DNA of 64,000 nucleotides from Physella acuta (GCF_028476545.1 NW_026731578.1:1366001-1430000), one strand, 5' to 3'. Numbered from the stretch's first letter, positions 38,532-59,679 are shown. The notes: a model not told the origin generated them from the letters alone. Numbers and translations are program-made.

Positions 38532-41500
38532 ATGAATCGTACTGTTAATCTTGTCAGCGGTCATCAAATGCCTATTATTGGATGTAAGTCATTATAAGTT
38601 AGGCCGATAAAATAAAATGATGGTAAAACCTTAGTTTAGCGTCATAAATTCGGCCAAAACTAGATCTAGAATCTCTAGATCTAGTAATTGTTTTATTGTA
38701 CTAAATACTAATTGTAGTAATGCTGTAATGTCAATGTTCAATGTGGGTGAGAAGATTGAAGAGGGAATGGCAAAAAACGGTAATACTTCTAGACTTCTAG
38801 ATCTAGTAATATAAATGATATTATTATCTATATAATATAATAATTAATTATTATATATAATTCTCTTCTGGGATCAGTTAGAAAACAAGCTGCAAGCGCG
38901 CCTTTGCCTTGCAGTCCCCTCTCTTCCTCTCTATCACTATCACTACCACCCCCCACCCCACCCCCACATGATCTGGTGAGCGGTGTTCACTCTGTTTACA
39001 TTTTACAATCATAGAGACGGGTTTGGTGACGGCTATTAGGGGCAGATAATTGAGTTTGAAATGATTTTAAACTTAGAGGAGGTAACTAAGAGGAGGCTGC
39101 TTTCACGTGGGGGGGGGGGGGGGGGGGGGGTTAGTGTTTTTAAGCAAATATTTTCAATGGCAGCATTGGTACTGTTGAATTCACAAATTATAAATTACTG
39201 AAAAGTAGAAAAAAAAACAACTAAATAGCGGCGTATGATACGCAGCGGGTCGGCTCGTTATTATTAATAGTCTAAGTCTAATAGATTCTAATAATTCTAT
39301 ATTTACTAATATTTAGTATTAGGGCCTATAGTATTATTTATATTTATTATTTAGGCCTAGCCATTGATTTTGGTTTATTATTCAGTAATCTAGGTCTATA
39401 GTATTAGACAGAGTATTAGACTATTAGTAGTCTATACTATACTTTTTAGCGCAATTTCCTTACAGGAATTGCGATTATTAACTCATCATTTCCGTATGGA
39501 TGGATGGATGGATGTGCGCAGCTTTGAGTCGTATCTCCTCCTCAACGAAGCAATATCGAGGACTAGTTCCAAAGCAAATATGTTAAGTAAGTTCCGAGGA
39601 TGATTGTGGGCCAAAAAAATTCCCGGAATTCCTTCCTGTATTTCCCAGAAAAGCCAAAAAACCTCGAAAAATGCCGTTTTTGGCCCATATCTCGGCAACC
39701 AGACCACTTAGCGACTTGAAACATTTACCAATCGATTCCTGCCATAATTTAGAACAATATTGCCGAAGAAAGTTTTCAAAAATATCCTTTCGTTCAGTCA
39801 CAAAAAATTAATTAAGAATTTTTAAACTGAGCATCGTGTAGGCCTAGGATGATATTTTTAATTCGTGTAGGTTTTTAGCGCAAAGCACTGAGGTTCGAAA
39901 GGATTTTACCATAGCGAATGAGCGGAGGTTCGAAAGGATTTTTAAGTAGGTCTGTGAATTCTAAAAAAATTAATTGAGGAAATTGCGCTTAAATTGTCAC
40001 TAGACTTTTTATTAACTTGTTTATACTATAGCCTAATAATATTTGACAAAAATGTATCACAATCAATCACTGATTTTACGCACCTAAAAGGTACTTTAAT
40101 AATTTAATAAAGTAATAGTAGTACTTAGTACTTATAGTAGCTAGACTAGTAGTGAGTAGGCCTAAGGAATTTTATTTTTGATAAGTCGGGCCTAGTTATT
40201 TTTACTTTACTAATTTAATTATTTACTATCTCACTCATGATTACTAAATTACTTCAGAAAAGTCCTAAAAATAATTGATTTAAATTTCAAAGCAAGTAAT
40301 TAGGGCAAATTTGTTTTGTCATGAGGTAATTAGGTGTATGTATGTCTAGCAGAACGAACCCTCTGAGTGGCCATAACCTATGGGTGGGCTTGTTGCATTG
40401 AGTTAATAAATATCAACTCAAAACAATAATATAGCCTATTTTAAACAATCTCATTTCAATAAGTCAGGCCACATAACATGCCAGCATAGTGATATGTGTC
40501 TTGCCTTAACAAAAGTCTTTTTTTTATTTTGTAAAACATTGGTCTTTTCTGCCTTTTTTAGCTCCTTCTTCTTCGTTCCTAATTTTTAGTGTAGGAAGGG
40601 ATCGAGCCTTATCTACCAGAGGGTTTGAACTCGAGACTTTTTCGAATTTATCAACCATGTGCTTTTGCCGACTCGACCACGCCTCCATCACAATTAAGGA
40701 TACATATCAACTGGTTATGCGCCATTGAGGCCATTGACTCCGATTTCAGCCTGCTTTTCTTATGGATTTGCTTCCATAGCCTTTGTCCAACCAAGAACAA
40801 ACTACAAGGCAGCAGTTGTTTTGAATTTGGAGTTGTCTCTCCTAGAAGAGTGGCTGTCCCCAGCTAACGAGCCTCATCTGCCTGAAGGTTTGAACTCGAG
40901 ACTTTTCAGTTTAGCAACCATGAGCTTTACCGACTCGACTACGCCGACCCCCCTTTTAGCTCCTAAAAACACCATTATTGCAACATCAGCTGTCAACTGA
41001 ATTGCAGAGAAAGCGTCCATTTGATGGTTGTTGGCTGATAATATGAAAAACACTAGGGATGGCTCAGAATGTTTCCCCCAGTGATAGTGTACTGTGTCGA
41101 TCCACTGATTGGGCACTCTACACAGGTGGTCATGTGTACTACTTGATTTAACCGCCACACTGCGTCACACTGCACGATAGTCATCCACCAGTGCCCTGGC
41201 AGTAGTGTAACCCAGAGTAACTTAGGCTGCCCATGAACACTATGGCGCAATTGTTTTTAAAAGTCCTATATAAAAGGACTACATACTAACCAGGGGCAAA
41301 CCCCTCCCCCTGCGTCCAGAGATTCATCAATCAATGGTCAATCTGCAACAGGGATGTCCACCTGCAGCCTTGCATGGATTGACCTGGAGCGCCCCAGGAC
41401 TCCCCCATGAACACTATGTATAGCCTAAAGTTTTTAATTTCTTTTGGCAAAGCTTTTCATTGTTTTTGTTACACATTTTTCAGTTGGGACATACAGAATA

Positions 41501-43563
41501 CAAGGTTATGATGTTCTGTATACAGCACTTGACGCAGCTTTGGCAGCTGGATACCGCTCATTTGGTATTGTATTATGCTAATTCTGTAAAATGGTCATAA
41601 ATTAAATAAAAGTACGAACAAAAATAATATATTATTCAATAATCAGAGAGTTAAAAATTTATTTGTGCTTTTACAAGCACTTTGACAAGATGCTTTTTAT
41701 TTCAGATACTGCATCAGTGTATCGTAATGAAACAGACATAGGAAAGATTTTTAAGGTGTTACTACCTAAATATAACCTACAACGTAAAGATATATTCATT
41801 ACCAGCAAGCTAGGTATGACAGATTTTTCTATAAAAGTTATAGGTTAAAAAGTTGAACACGGTTAGCAGTAACATTAATGGTGAATCTATAGAGTAAAAA
41901 ATTGTTTAAAATTCCACTGAAGATAAAATAAATTAAACCAACCTGTGTACAGCTTTATAAAATAGAACAAAATAACATATTTAGTTCACATAATTTTGAC
42001 ATTAAAAATCAATTCACTAATGAGAGTCTTTGTATGCAACATTTTATAATTACATGAAAAAAACTTCTTATTGACATTTTTTTGCTAAAAGGTCCATCTG
42101 AGCAAGGCAAAGGAAATGCCCTGTCAGCGTGTTTGGGTTCCCTGCAGCGACTGGACTGTGAATACTTAGACCTGTACCTCATCCATTGGCCAGGAACTCA
42201 CAAATTTAAACCAGAGGATGAAAGACATAAAGAACTTAGACAGGAAAGCTGGCGTGATATGGAGGAGGCCCACAAACAAGGTAACTGGATTTTATTTTGT
42301 TGAATTTCTTCCATGTTCCTTCCTCAGTAATTCCATTCCAAGTTTTTAAAACTTTTTTCTAGTGATGTTTTATTTATTAAACTTAAATTGTTGAACAGAG
42401 ATGTCAGAATTATTTTTATATTTTCTTTAGGAAAAATTAGGTCACTAGGAATTTCTAACTATTTACCAAAGCACATAGAAGAGCTACTATCACATTGTAA
42501 TGTCAAACCATCTGTACTTCAAGTAAGAAATAATTATTTCTAATTATTGCGGTGTACTAAATAAACATCTTTGAAATCAGGAACTTTTATTCCAGCACAA
42601 AGATGCATTAGTTTTTGTATTGTTCAACTAGGTAGAATTGAATATTTACTTTTAATTGTTTGATGTTTAGACAGAATATCATCCACATCTGACTCAACTA
42701 GATGTAAAGAAAGCTTGTGATAAGTATGGCATCCATCTCCAAGCTTATTCTTCATTAGGAACATCCAACGCTGAAAATAAAGTAAGTGTTTACACAGCAG
42801 TTCAGCAGTCTAATATTCATCTAACTAACCGAGGTTTGAGGGATAAGACATGTAGTGATTGATTTGAAACACACAAAGTTTAGATGCATACAAAACAACT
42901 TTAGGCATTAACATTTATGTAGTATGTTGGATCATTAAGATGTTAGAAAACTCAGGGCTATTTCAGAACTATTTGCTCATTATAACTATTGATTTAATAG
43001 ACTTTTTTGTTGTTTTAGTTGCTTAAAGTTTTTTCTTAAAAGTAATAGTTTATCATATAAAGTGTAATTTGTATCTCATGTCTAGATTTTAACAGACCCA
43101 ACTGTTGTGGAAATAGCTCATCAGTTAAAGAAATCAGTGGCTCAGGTACTTCTTAGATGGGCTGTTCAACAAGGAATAGGTATTAGCATTTGATACTTCA
43201 CTCTTTATTTTTATGTTAATTTAGGCCATACCACAGATATGATAGCATTTAAAAAATTTCCATCCAAATTTTCATTTTTAATGCTTTATTTTAATATTTA
43301 GACTAAGTAATATTTTCTGATATTTAAATATATAACTTGCAATTTCTGTTTACACAAATTGAAACATGTTACTTGAATGTGATTTTAAAAAATTATTAAA
43401 ACTAAGTTGATCTCCAGGTGTTCTGCCCAAATCTACCAATCCCAAGCATATACAAGAAAATATGGACATTTTTTCTTTCTCGTTGAGTGAGGAACAAATG
43501 AATAGATTAAGTTCATTGGACAACCAGACACACTACTGCTGGAATCCTGCAGACATAGCATAA
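38532..43563 (+). CDS. Aldo-keto reductase, 8 exons
   Basis: Exons: 38532-38583, 41484-41564, 41706-41813, 42092-42280, 42431-42522, 42671-42781, 43086-43179, 43418-43563. All junctions are GT-AG and in phase, giving 290 residues, a normal size for this (beta/alpha)8 barrel family of cytosolic NAD(P)H-dependent carbonyl reductases. The catalytic tetrad is complete: Asp45 and Tyr50 in YRSFDTASVYRNE, Lys79 in ITSKL, His112 in LIHWPG. The C-terminal cofactor-binding stretch GVLPKSTNPKHIQEN is also present. It looks closest to the glyoxal / 2,5-diketogluconate reductase-like branch, but the substrate cannot be read from sequence. Intron 1 is 2.9 kb and holds a MITE, a dimeric SINE and other repeats; the other introns are 140-530 bp. 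The gene is divergent from CCDC171, so the two may share a promoter region. Confidence 0.95.
39108..39262 (+). repeat. G22 run followed by dispersed repeat F, copy 1
   Basis: A run of 22 G (39109-39130) is followed by ~130 bp ending GGCGTATGATACGCAGCGGG, repeated in inverse orientation at 45.73-45.89 kb. It lies in intron 1 of the aldo-keto reductase. Confidence 0.75.
39443..40012 (+). mobile_element. MITE-like family A, copy 3
   Basis: Opposite orientation to copies 1 and 2, inside intron 1 of the aldo-keto reductase. It begins TTTTTAGCGCAATTTCC and ends GGAAATTGCGCTTAAATTGT then CACTAGACTTTTTA. It includes an internal duplication of GAGGTTCGAAAGGATTTT near 39.89-39.94 kb. Confidence 0.82.
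40345..40512 (+). repeat. Dispersed repeat D, copy 1
   Basis: It shares GCTTGTTGCATTGAGTTAAT, ACTCAAAACAATAATATA and GTCAGGCCACATA in order with 57.29-57.46 kb. Confidence 0.65.
40562..40955 (-). mobile_element. Dimeric tRNA-derived SINE, copy 2
   Basis: The same two-headed structure and orientation as the copy at 32.2 kb, highly similar, in intron 1 of the aldo-keto reductase. It ends in a short GAAGAAG tail. Confidence 0.75.
40955..41075 (+). repeat. Dispersed repeat E, copy 1 (CpG-decayed)
   Basis: Aligns with 59.55-59.67 kb. Most CpG positions of that copy appear here as TpG or CpA. Confidence 0.65.
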
Positions 43564-45443
43564 ACTTGAAGATAGTTTACATTTTTAACTGTTGAAAGAT
43601 TATTTAATTGATTTTTTTAGTCCATAAGATTTTTAGCATAATTGTTATAAAACACTGTTATTTAAATGTCATATATGTGTTTCCTTTCACCAATTATATT
43701 TAAAGTATTTAAATATATGCACTGATTTATGTATGTATATGTTATAGCCAAATCCCAAAATCAGCCACATTAAAAGCAGGCTGACCAAATTGTGAAATTG
43801 CTAGTAAAGTAATATCACCTCACATTGACTGGCCAATGGATGATCTTTTTTGGAATTTGGCCAGCCAATTTGCAAAATGGTTAAGGGCCATTGGCCAAAG
43901 TCAGAATGAGAAAGGGTTGAGCATATTTTGGGTGTTTGTCTAGCTTTATGTTGATCACAAAAGGCCTCTATTGATTATTAATTATACAAAATTACAATAT
44001 CACTAAATTGTCAATCAATAATCACATGTTACAACAGATGAACTTTTATGACATTTTGAGTTACACAACTGTTTGTTTCACCATTTACATCAGTTTGTTG
44101 CTCTCATAGTTGTTCATAGTGATCTTTCTTCTGTGCCTATGGATGCAGAATGGAAAACTCTCTTCCAGAATACAATGGTCTATGAGCATCATGTTGTTTT
44201 TAGCTAGTAGAAAGCACCCTTGATAATCATTACACATGTAATACCATGACTTCTGTCAACATATTATCTCCAACTTTCACTGGTTGGAATGTTTTTTTTA
44301 CAAATGAATTTTTTAGCATCTTGGCACCTTGAGCTTGCTAACTAGCTTGAGCTGAAGACCTCTTGTTTCTGGTTTCTTTCTCATTATGATATGGCCTGCA
44401 AGTAATTTTTACTCTGTACTCTTTATGCAACTGGATCCAAAGTAGTGGACTACACTCTTTTTCACACACTACACAGAACCTGTTTGCATTTTATTGTCAA
44501 GCCACTGGTCTGGACTATATGATGGCTCATAAAGACTTCAGAGCGTTAACGTGGTTCAAGATGGTCTGCAAGTACAGATGATTTTACTGCAGCTTTCTTC
44601 ATCATTGTGAAATATATTGGGCGTATTACAATATTTAGTAATGACACACTGGGAAAATTTGTATTTAGAAAAAATGAAAACTGCTTTCATACTGCAGAAA
44701 GAACAAAAGTTTTTTGTTGTTTTTACTTCAACTGAAGCCCTTGAAACAATTGACATTCTATGAAAATTGTTGTTTTTTTTAAAATTGCCAGTTGTCAGAA
44801 AAGAGATGTGTGAACAGTACTGTGATGTAGCCCATATATTTAAAACAAAAATCTTAAAGAATTTAATAAGCAGCTGCCAGTTTAAACAAGATTATTTTTT
44901 AAAGCATATTAACGGCTGGAAAAGTTTAAATCACAGTGTTTATTGTGGGTTGTGTCTCATTACAAAACTCAGAATAAAATAAAATCTGTAACTTTCCTGT
45001 ATCTCTGCATACTGTGATCTTATTTAATTTATTGTGTAGAGCATAGTGTGTTTTCATACTGTTTCAGTTTTTTTATGAACTTGATGTATGGTATTCACTC
45101 TTAACACATAATTTAATTTTGAAAGAGACCAAAATAAATTGAAAAATGAATTGCAAACTGTTATTCTATAAAGCATATTTAAAATGTAAATTATTTTATG
45201 TAGATCTCTAATAAAATTTAAAAGATAAAATTAAATATGCCTACAGAATGAATTAAACAGAGACATTATTTCCCTTTTATTTATTTATTCTTTTTAATAT
45301 TACATAAGTGAAATTAAAATTTATTTTATAAGGATTACAAAATCGTGTTGTGTTTTATATTGCTTTATATAATATGTTATTTTGTGTTTTGTTTCTGGAC
45401 TTGCCATGCCTCCTACTATAAAAACCTAAATACTCCCTTGAGT
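43564..45443. other. Region between the aldo-keto reductase and KATNAL2, AT-rich
   Basis: No further gene recognised. The aldo-keto reductase 3' UTR should lie here; an AATAAA cluster near 44970 is a candidate poly(A) signal. Confidence 0.4.
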
Positions 45444-45623
45444 CAGAGTTTCTTCCAGGCATCTCTTCGGGGGGCCCCCCGAAAAAAATTTACCCCCCCC
45501 CCTCCCGAACAAAATGAAATTTATATAATTTATATAGAAAATATAAACTTTTAACAGTGTCCGCCCCCCTAAAATTTCAAGTGCCCCCCCCCCCCCGGAG
45601 AAAAAAGTCTGGAAGAAACACTG
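45444..45623 (-). mobile_element. hAT-like MITE with G-runs, copy 2
   Basis: Inverted relative to copy 1 with the same ends, flanked by CCTTGAGT / CCTTGATT (8 bp, one mismatch). It lies between the aldo-keto reductase and KATNAL2. Confidence 0.85.
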
Positions 45624-45732
45624 CCTTGATTATAGATTACCTACTAAACAACACACATACTCTCTGGTGCAAAAATTTTATTGTTAAATATTTTATAATG
45701 TGTTTCTATATTTAACTGTTATAGATTATAAT

Positions 45733-45892
45733 AGTACGAGCCGACCCGCGGCATATCATACGCCGCTATTTAGTTGTTTTATTTTCTACTTTTCAGTAAT
45801 TCATAATTTGTGAATTCGACAGTACTAATGCTGCCACTGAAAATATTTGCTTTAAAACACTATCAGTTAAGGACGATACTACCCCACCCTCC
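45733..45892 (-). repeat. Dispersed repeat F, copy 2
   Basis: An inverted copy of the 39.1 kb repeat, beginning GAGCCGACCCGCGGCATATC on the plus strand. The two copies flank the aldo-keto reductase coding exons 2-8. Confidence 0.72.
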
Positions 45893-45904
45893 TTTCCCCA
45901 AACC

Positions 45905-45958
45905 CCTACCCTACGGGTAAGCAGTCCAGCTCTCTACCGCTGAACCACTCCGTCCCAT
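45905..45958 (-). mobile_element. SINE head fragment
   Basis: The minus strand reads GAGTGGTTCAGCGGTAGAGA then GCTGGACTGC, matching the head of the SINE at 37.36 kb. The rest is missing. Confidence 0.55.
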
Positions 45959-46383
45959 TAATAGTACATTACAGGCTGTAATTTTATGGCGTCACTAGTA
46001 CGGCCGTCACTCAGTGCGTTAACAGATGGTGCCCCCCCCCCCCATTACTCCTTTATTATGTAAACCTGATAAACATTATTATTTTTTTACACTTTTTTGA
46101 TTCGGTGTCACTACATAAATAGGATCAACTGGTGCGGACCTCCTCCCCTTTATCTCCCCCCCCCCCCCCTCATTACGTAAATTGCCAACAACCCATCTCA
46201 TGGCACATTACATTTGTCATTTGCTGTTGTTGTTTTTATTTAGTTTTTTTTTCTATCCTTAATACATTTTAAAATACACTTAACCTATGCCATAGATTTA
46301 ATGAATAAATTGAATGGTCAGTGATTTTTATTTTTAAAAAAATGCTAACCGAAGTAGTTGAGTATAAAAGATTATAACGGATA

Positions 46384-46392
46384 ACCGGAAGT
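46384..46392 (+). promoter_or_regulatory. ETS-type site ACCGGAAGT upstream of KATNAL2
   Basis: A perfect ACCGGAAGT lies 70 bases before the KATNAL2 start codon, in the small CpG-containing stretch that precedes exon 1. ETS-family sites at this distance are typical of TATA-less housekeeping or ciliary promoters. Binding is inferred, not shown. Confidence 0.4.
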
Positions 46393-46461
46393 TTTCGATT
46401 ATCGGGACGTCCATTTTTTCTGCAGCCCTCGCAACCAACGACGCCACAGAGATGAGAGAGA

Positions 46462-54330
<7,869 letters not shown>

Positions 54331-56600
54331 AATGGTACAAAGTTTACTGATCCATTTCTGCCTTGTTGTATGATACTGTTGATTAAAATAATCTCACATT
54401 CCAAGTGTTGGAAGTTAAGTCGGTGTGAATGTCTTCTGATGTTCCTTATCACTCTGAGAATCTCATTGTTCACCATAAGGTGTTGCAGCGTGGGTGTTAT
54501 TAGTTTCACGAGAAATAGTGATGTTCTTACATCAGTCATTAAATTGTATGCGGTTTAAAAATTATGAGAAATGAAAACTAGGTTATATTTTTTTTATATT
54601 TTAATTTTCAGCAAGGGAGAACAGTAAACCAGATTTAAGGTGCTATTATAAAAATGTATTTGCTAGTTTAAAGGACATATGAAAAGAAAGTATCATTCCC
54701 TAATATGTAGTAATTTTATTGTAAGTCAAACATAACAACAACAAAAACTCCAAACTTGTTCACACAATTTTTCCACATAACATAGGAAATGTTTTTTAAT
54801 TGACACCCAAGCTTTCAGTCTGTGCCTCATTTTGTGTGAGCTTCTGTATAAATATCGAATTGCTAATATTTTTGTTACTAGATTATGGGTTAATCTTTTC
54901 AGACTTATTAAAAAGATTCCTTTATGACTGTGATTTCCTTTTGTTTTTCACAAAATAGGACTTTTTACATACTAATGCATTTTTTACATTGTAATCTAAT
55001 GAAATAGTCTTTTTTATTGGTATCTTAAGTCTGATTTGAAAATTACAATGTATATCTATATCTATAGCTAATTGCTCAACTAAAACGGTAGGTCTAACTT
55101 TGGAAGGTATTAAATTTGTAAAAAGGAAAAATTAATCAATTAATATTATATTGCTACTAAATACTTGTTTCATATTTTTCAAAATATTTGTAACTTCTGA
55201 AAAAACAAATGAGCTTATTTCTCTAAAGTATTCAGAAAATAAGACATCAGCACTATCAGATGTAGTTTAAATATCTTTGTATTCTTGTGTTGATGATGTC
55301 ACCAAAATATATTTAATTTAATTTATATTTTTGCCTTTGATGTGATAAATATCAGTATTATTATGTTTGTTTAATAGACATGTATTTTGACACAGCTTCT
55401 CATAAATAAAAAAAAAAAATTAATGATCAAACTTGTACACCACTTTTTGTATAAACATTTCTGTAATGACACTTAGCTTTTCTATCTGTATTTTAAACAT
55501 CCAACCATTCTTTTGATTAAATTGTAATTTTATTAAAGTGTGGGAGGGAATTAAATACAGGTATTTTTAAAAATTGTGTTTTTTAATTATTTTCTTACAA
55601 TTGATTTCTTTTATGGTTATTAATATGCTTAATGCCTATAATTTGAAGGAAAAAAATTGTACTACTCTCTGCTATCAAAAACTGTACATTTGCCACATAA
55701 TTATAAATGTCCTTAAATGACATCCAAATGAATACATTTTTGTGAGTACATTACAAATCTAAACATCAGGCTGTGCCCTGTGAATTATCAATCCAAAACT
55801 AATAAAATAACATCTAAAATTGTTCGTAAATAAAATGCTTTTGCTTGACAAATTCTAAAAAAATATGTACTCATTCTGCTCATTAAATTTTTTTTTTTGC
55901 GGAATAAAAATTAATCAAATGTTGCAGCTACAGTATATGTTAATAGCATAAGTTATGATCATGTTTATGGAGAAAAAAATAACATGTTCAATTTGGTAGT
56001 GAAGGAAGCACAAAGTCCAACACAACATATATTTCTTTGATTGGATGGCCTATTAATGATGTAATTATGTACATTTGATAACCATGGAAAGCTTGACTTA
56101 CATGTTATAGTTATAATAACGTTTGAAAACAGTGGAAAGCTTGTCATAAATTAAATCCATGGGTGAAAGCCTGACTTTTACATTTTTAAGTTATATAACG
56201 CATTTAAAAACATTGGAAAGTCTTACTAGTATTCATATGCTCAATAGACATTAGAAACAAGTGGGAAGCCTGACTAAGTATATTAGTATATGTGTTTATC
56301 TCATTGCCAGTTTCTGCTGTTATATTTTTAAATGCTTTCTTGATAGAGACATGTTAGTATTTTTTCTCAAAATATGCAGCACACTTTTCCTGATTTTCTT
56401 GTGGTAAGCATTCTTTGTTCTTAAGTGTAGGCCTACGTCAGAACTGATTTCCACCAACATAATTATATTTATGCCAACATGTTATTGTTGAACGCCTTTT
56501 GGTCCGTTGTCTACGACTTAAGGGGCAATTTCTTTCTAGATCTGCTTCCATAGACTTTGTCCATCTAAGGCGGTTCCCAGAAACATAAACAATAAGAAAA
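54331..56600. other. KATNAL2 downstream region, AT-rich
   Basis: No open frame of note. Several AATAAA hexamers occur; the KATNAL2 3' end cannot be fixed from sequence alone. Confidence 0.4.
56515..56580 (+). mobile_element. Fragment related to the dimeric SINE
   Basis: GCTTCCATAGACTTTGTCCA matches the middle of the 32.2 and 40.6 kb SINEs. Confidence 0.4.
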
Positions 56601-56619
56601 CTGCAAACAGAAAAATGTT

Positions 56620-57005
56620 CAAACTATCTCTGGTTTGCTGAGATCTAAGAACAGTAATCCCTGTGGGGGCTGGGTATCACAGAGGTGAGAAATTTTCAGG
56701 GGAGGGCAATGGTACTGACTCGTCTTTGGTCTCAACCCTGCTGAACCATGATGGTTATAAATTACATAACATACTATCTCTGCTGGGCTAGGTTCTAAGA
56801 ACACTAATCCTACACTGTTACCTACAAACAAAGAGATGAAGTATTATGAATTATGGTGGGCTAGAAAGAGGTGGGGGCTGGCCATCATGGAGGTTAAGAA
56901 ATTTTGAGGGTGGAACATCAGTATTTATGTGTCTGATTATGAGGGTCTTAAATTTTATAACATGCCACCCAGATTTGCTGAGATCTAAGAACAGCAGTGG
57001 TTATT
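56620..57005 (+). repeat. Degenerate ~150-bp direct repeat, 3 copies
   Basis: Three spaced copies share TTTGCTGAGATCTAAGAACA, near 56635, 56775 and 56970. Confidence 0.6.
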
Positions 57006-57155
57006 ACCCATGAATTATATTAGCCGTTTTAGTGTGGGTTTTGTAGGAGTTAAGTGGCTTCACGTTTGTTACAGTAGTGTATCTATTCTATACTAACCAG
57101 ATCTAGATAACCTATAATATATTACTGCATTTTATCAGATTCGTCTACTTAAACT

Positions 57156-57338
57156 CTAAACGCAAACAGTATTACTAACATTATTTTTATTTTGAATTTT
57201 CGGCCACATATTTATATCTTCCTCGAAACTGTCAATAACAATATAAGGATCTTCGGACGATATTTCGAGTCGTCCCTTTGAATCCCGGACAGATCGTCCC
57301 CCCGGCGTGGCCTCAGCCAACCGGCGGGCTCGTTGCAT
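57156..57338 (-). CDS. Short protein-like open frame, unrecognised
   Basis: 60 codons from ATG to stop. The middle part (KGRLEISSEDPYIVIDSFEE) looks protein-like: acidic, varied, not repeat-derived. The first residues lie inside a dispersed repeat that has a second copy at 40.35-40.51 kb, so the frame may be a fragment of a transposon-borne gene or chance. I do not recognise the family. Confidence 0.2.
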   Translation of the reverse strand: MQRARRLAEATPGGRSVRDSKGRLEISSEDPYIVIDSFEEDINMWPKIQNKNNVSNTVCV

Positions 57339-57462
57339 TGAGTTAAATATAAACTCAAAACAATAATATAAACAATCTCCTTTTAGGTCGGTCAGGCCAC
57401 ATACCAGGCACGCACAGTGTTGTGTGTCGTGTCTTAACCAAAATAAACTATCTCCCTTCATT
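57290..57462 (+). repeat. Dispersed repeat D, copy 2
   Basis: Homologous to 40.35-40.51 kb, more CpG-rich (GGCGGGCTCGTTGCATTGAG). The short frame at 57156-57338 begins inside it. Confidence 0.65.
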
Positions 57463-57469
57463 ATCATTA

Positions 57470-59540
57470 GATATATTTAATTAGTTAATTAATTAATTAA
57501 TTTGCTAATTTATAAAATTATGTATGATGCTATAGCAGTAGGTAAGTTACGGTAAGTATAATTTTTTAAACTATGTATTTGTACTATTAAAGAAACACCT
57601 TCGTTGTTGAATACCACCCCCTCCCCTTCTTGAACTCAAAGTTAAACTTTTAACCCCGTTCGTAGAGACATGCGGTATGTTGTAAGGCGGCGGGTGGGTA
57701 GGGTATATACTCATTGAAGAAAAAATCCACCGTGGTGCGTGTTATTGGCCTTGGGCCTTCGGTGACGTTGTTGGCGTTTGCTGTGAGGGGGAGAGGGGTG
57801 TGTTATATCAGTTTAAAAAAAATCGCAACGTGGTATTGGCCTATGATGACGTCGGCGCAAGCGGGGAGGGGGGGGGGGGAGACACTTTTTTTTTTAAAAC
57901 CAAGAACTAGGCGTTTAAAGGCTGTAATGAAAATCAAGGACTGGTATAGCCATGATGTCGAATTTAACGAGTGATGCTTGCTGGGTCTATCATACGATTG
58001 CTTGGCGATGGGAATCTCGCCAAGCTCAGTTTATATTTACAGTGAACTATTGGGATGCTGTCATACACAAAGTAACAGCTACCGAATGTAGCACTTAAAA
58101 CATCGAGTGCATCCCGCTCATTATAAATTTGAAATACAAGTTATGGATTGCCCAAAAACTTGAAGGACTATCAGAATATATGCATTGTATTATAACATTA
58201 ATCATTACGATATAACTAAAATGTGTATCCAAATATTTTTAGGCTAACAGAATCTGCATTTAAATAAACAAGACCTATTAGGCTACTTTTGCATGGTAGC
58301 ACAACTACATTTTTAGATTTCATAATGAGTAGCCTAGTTGTGCATTAAAGGGCTGTACTCAATAACAATGAAAAAAATGAAATGCCGGCTTCAAACTTCA
58401 AGCTATGATTTCCCCGTATTCTTCTACTAGAAATATAGCTCCGTTGTTCTAATGACCTCACCCTCCTCCTCTCACCTAGTTCAATTTAAAGTTACACTTT
58501 CAACCCCGTTAGGATGCGTGAGCTACTGATGACCTAACTATTGAAAAAAAACCTATTCTGGCGTTAAATTGCCCTCCCCTACTCGCAGCACTTTGGGGCC
58601 ATACACATCAGGAAGGTCTAGGTCGGTGTTGTATCTCGTGCAAATTTACTCACAACACGACTACACACTATGGTTGTATCCAGGACTAAAGCTGCGACAC
58701 TCGCATAGAGTTGGATTTATTCGTTAGATCATTGTGCTTCAAATTCTGTTTCAATATTGGATTAGATGGATATAATGTTGGAATTCAGTTAGTTTGTTAT
58801 ATTATATTTATCTAAATGTCGTGTACCATCAGAAACTAAATTGGTTGACAAGACACATGTGTAGGCTAAAGAATGACCTCTAGATCGAGCCAAAGATGGC
58901 TGGTTAAGGTTGACAAACTGTGGTTTTCAAATTTCATGGTGATGCTTTTCTAAAGGATTTTATTTTGTGCTTTCTTTGGGATTATTTTGAGTGATGTGAT
59001 TATTCAGAAGTAATTTGTAAGTAGAAGCTTTTCACATCCAACCATTTTAATTTTAACAGTTTGCGATTGATCTGCGGCTGGGCTGATTAATTTACATTTA
59101 GCAAAACTACACACTACACGGCGCCCTCAGGCCGTTGTTTCAGCATGCCCTACTAGTCAATTATAGACAAGTTTAGAATCAATACATAGAGCCAACACAC
59201 CGATTTTTATTTAATAATCTTCAAGAGCCATTCCTCTAGGGTCGTTATTTTCACGAAATTGTCGTTTTCCATTTTGTTGTCAAGAAACTGGTATTTAGTT
59301 CACGAGAACGTATGAAAACCACTCATGCGTGACCGAAATCGTCGATTGGGTGCCTTCACGTGGTTTGACACGTGTTGACCTAGGCCATTGTTTACATCAA
59401 AAAATCACCCAAAACGGCCTTTTTTCGAAAAATTTGTTTGAAAAAATGGCTAAGTCCAGTTTGAAAAAGTGTCATTTTCGGGCCCATTTTAAAAAACGTA
59501 AAAAAATCCGAACTACACGTAGAAAAAAATGGCTTTTTCG
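57470..59540. other. No gene recognised
   Basis: AT-rich with a G-run near 57.86 kb and a CpG-containing stretch at 59.3-59.5 kb that is open for 84 codons but low in complexity (Lys/Phe/Arg-rich). Nothing supported. Confidence 0.35.
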
Positions 59541-59544
59541 GCCC

Positions 59545-59675
59545 TTTTTAGCTCCAAAAACGCGTCGCGTGACGTCACCGTGACGTCAGCCGCCAACCAA
59601 AACGCGGAGAAAGCGCGCGTTTGATTGGTTGGCGGCTGACACTATGAAATCCTCTAAGGACGATTCGAATGGTAT
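59545..59675 (+). repeat. Dispersed repeat E, copy 2 (CpG-rich)
   Basis: Contains CGTCGCGTGACGTCACCGTG and GGTTGGCGGCTGACACTATG. It lies directly before MITE family A copy 4, so it may be part of a larger composite. Confidence 0.65.
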
Positions 59676-59679
59676 ACCT

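Noticed and set aside
59329-59583. 84-codon frame rich in Lys, Arg and Phe
   Set aside because: Low-complexity sequence next to repeat E, overlapping it at the end; no recognisable domain.
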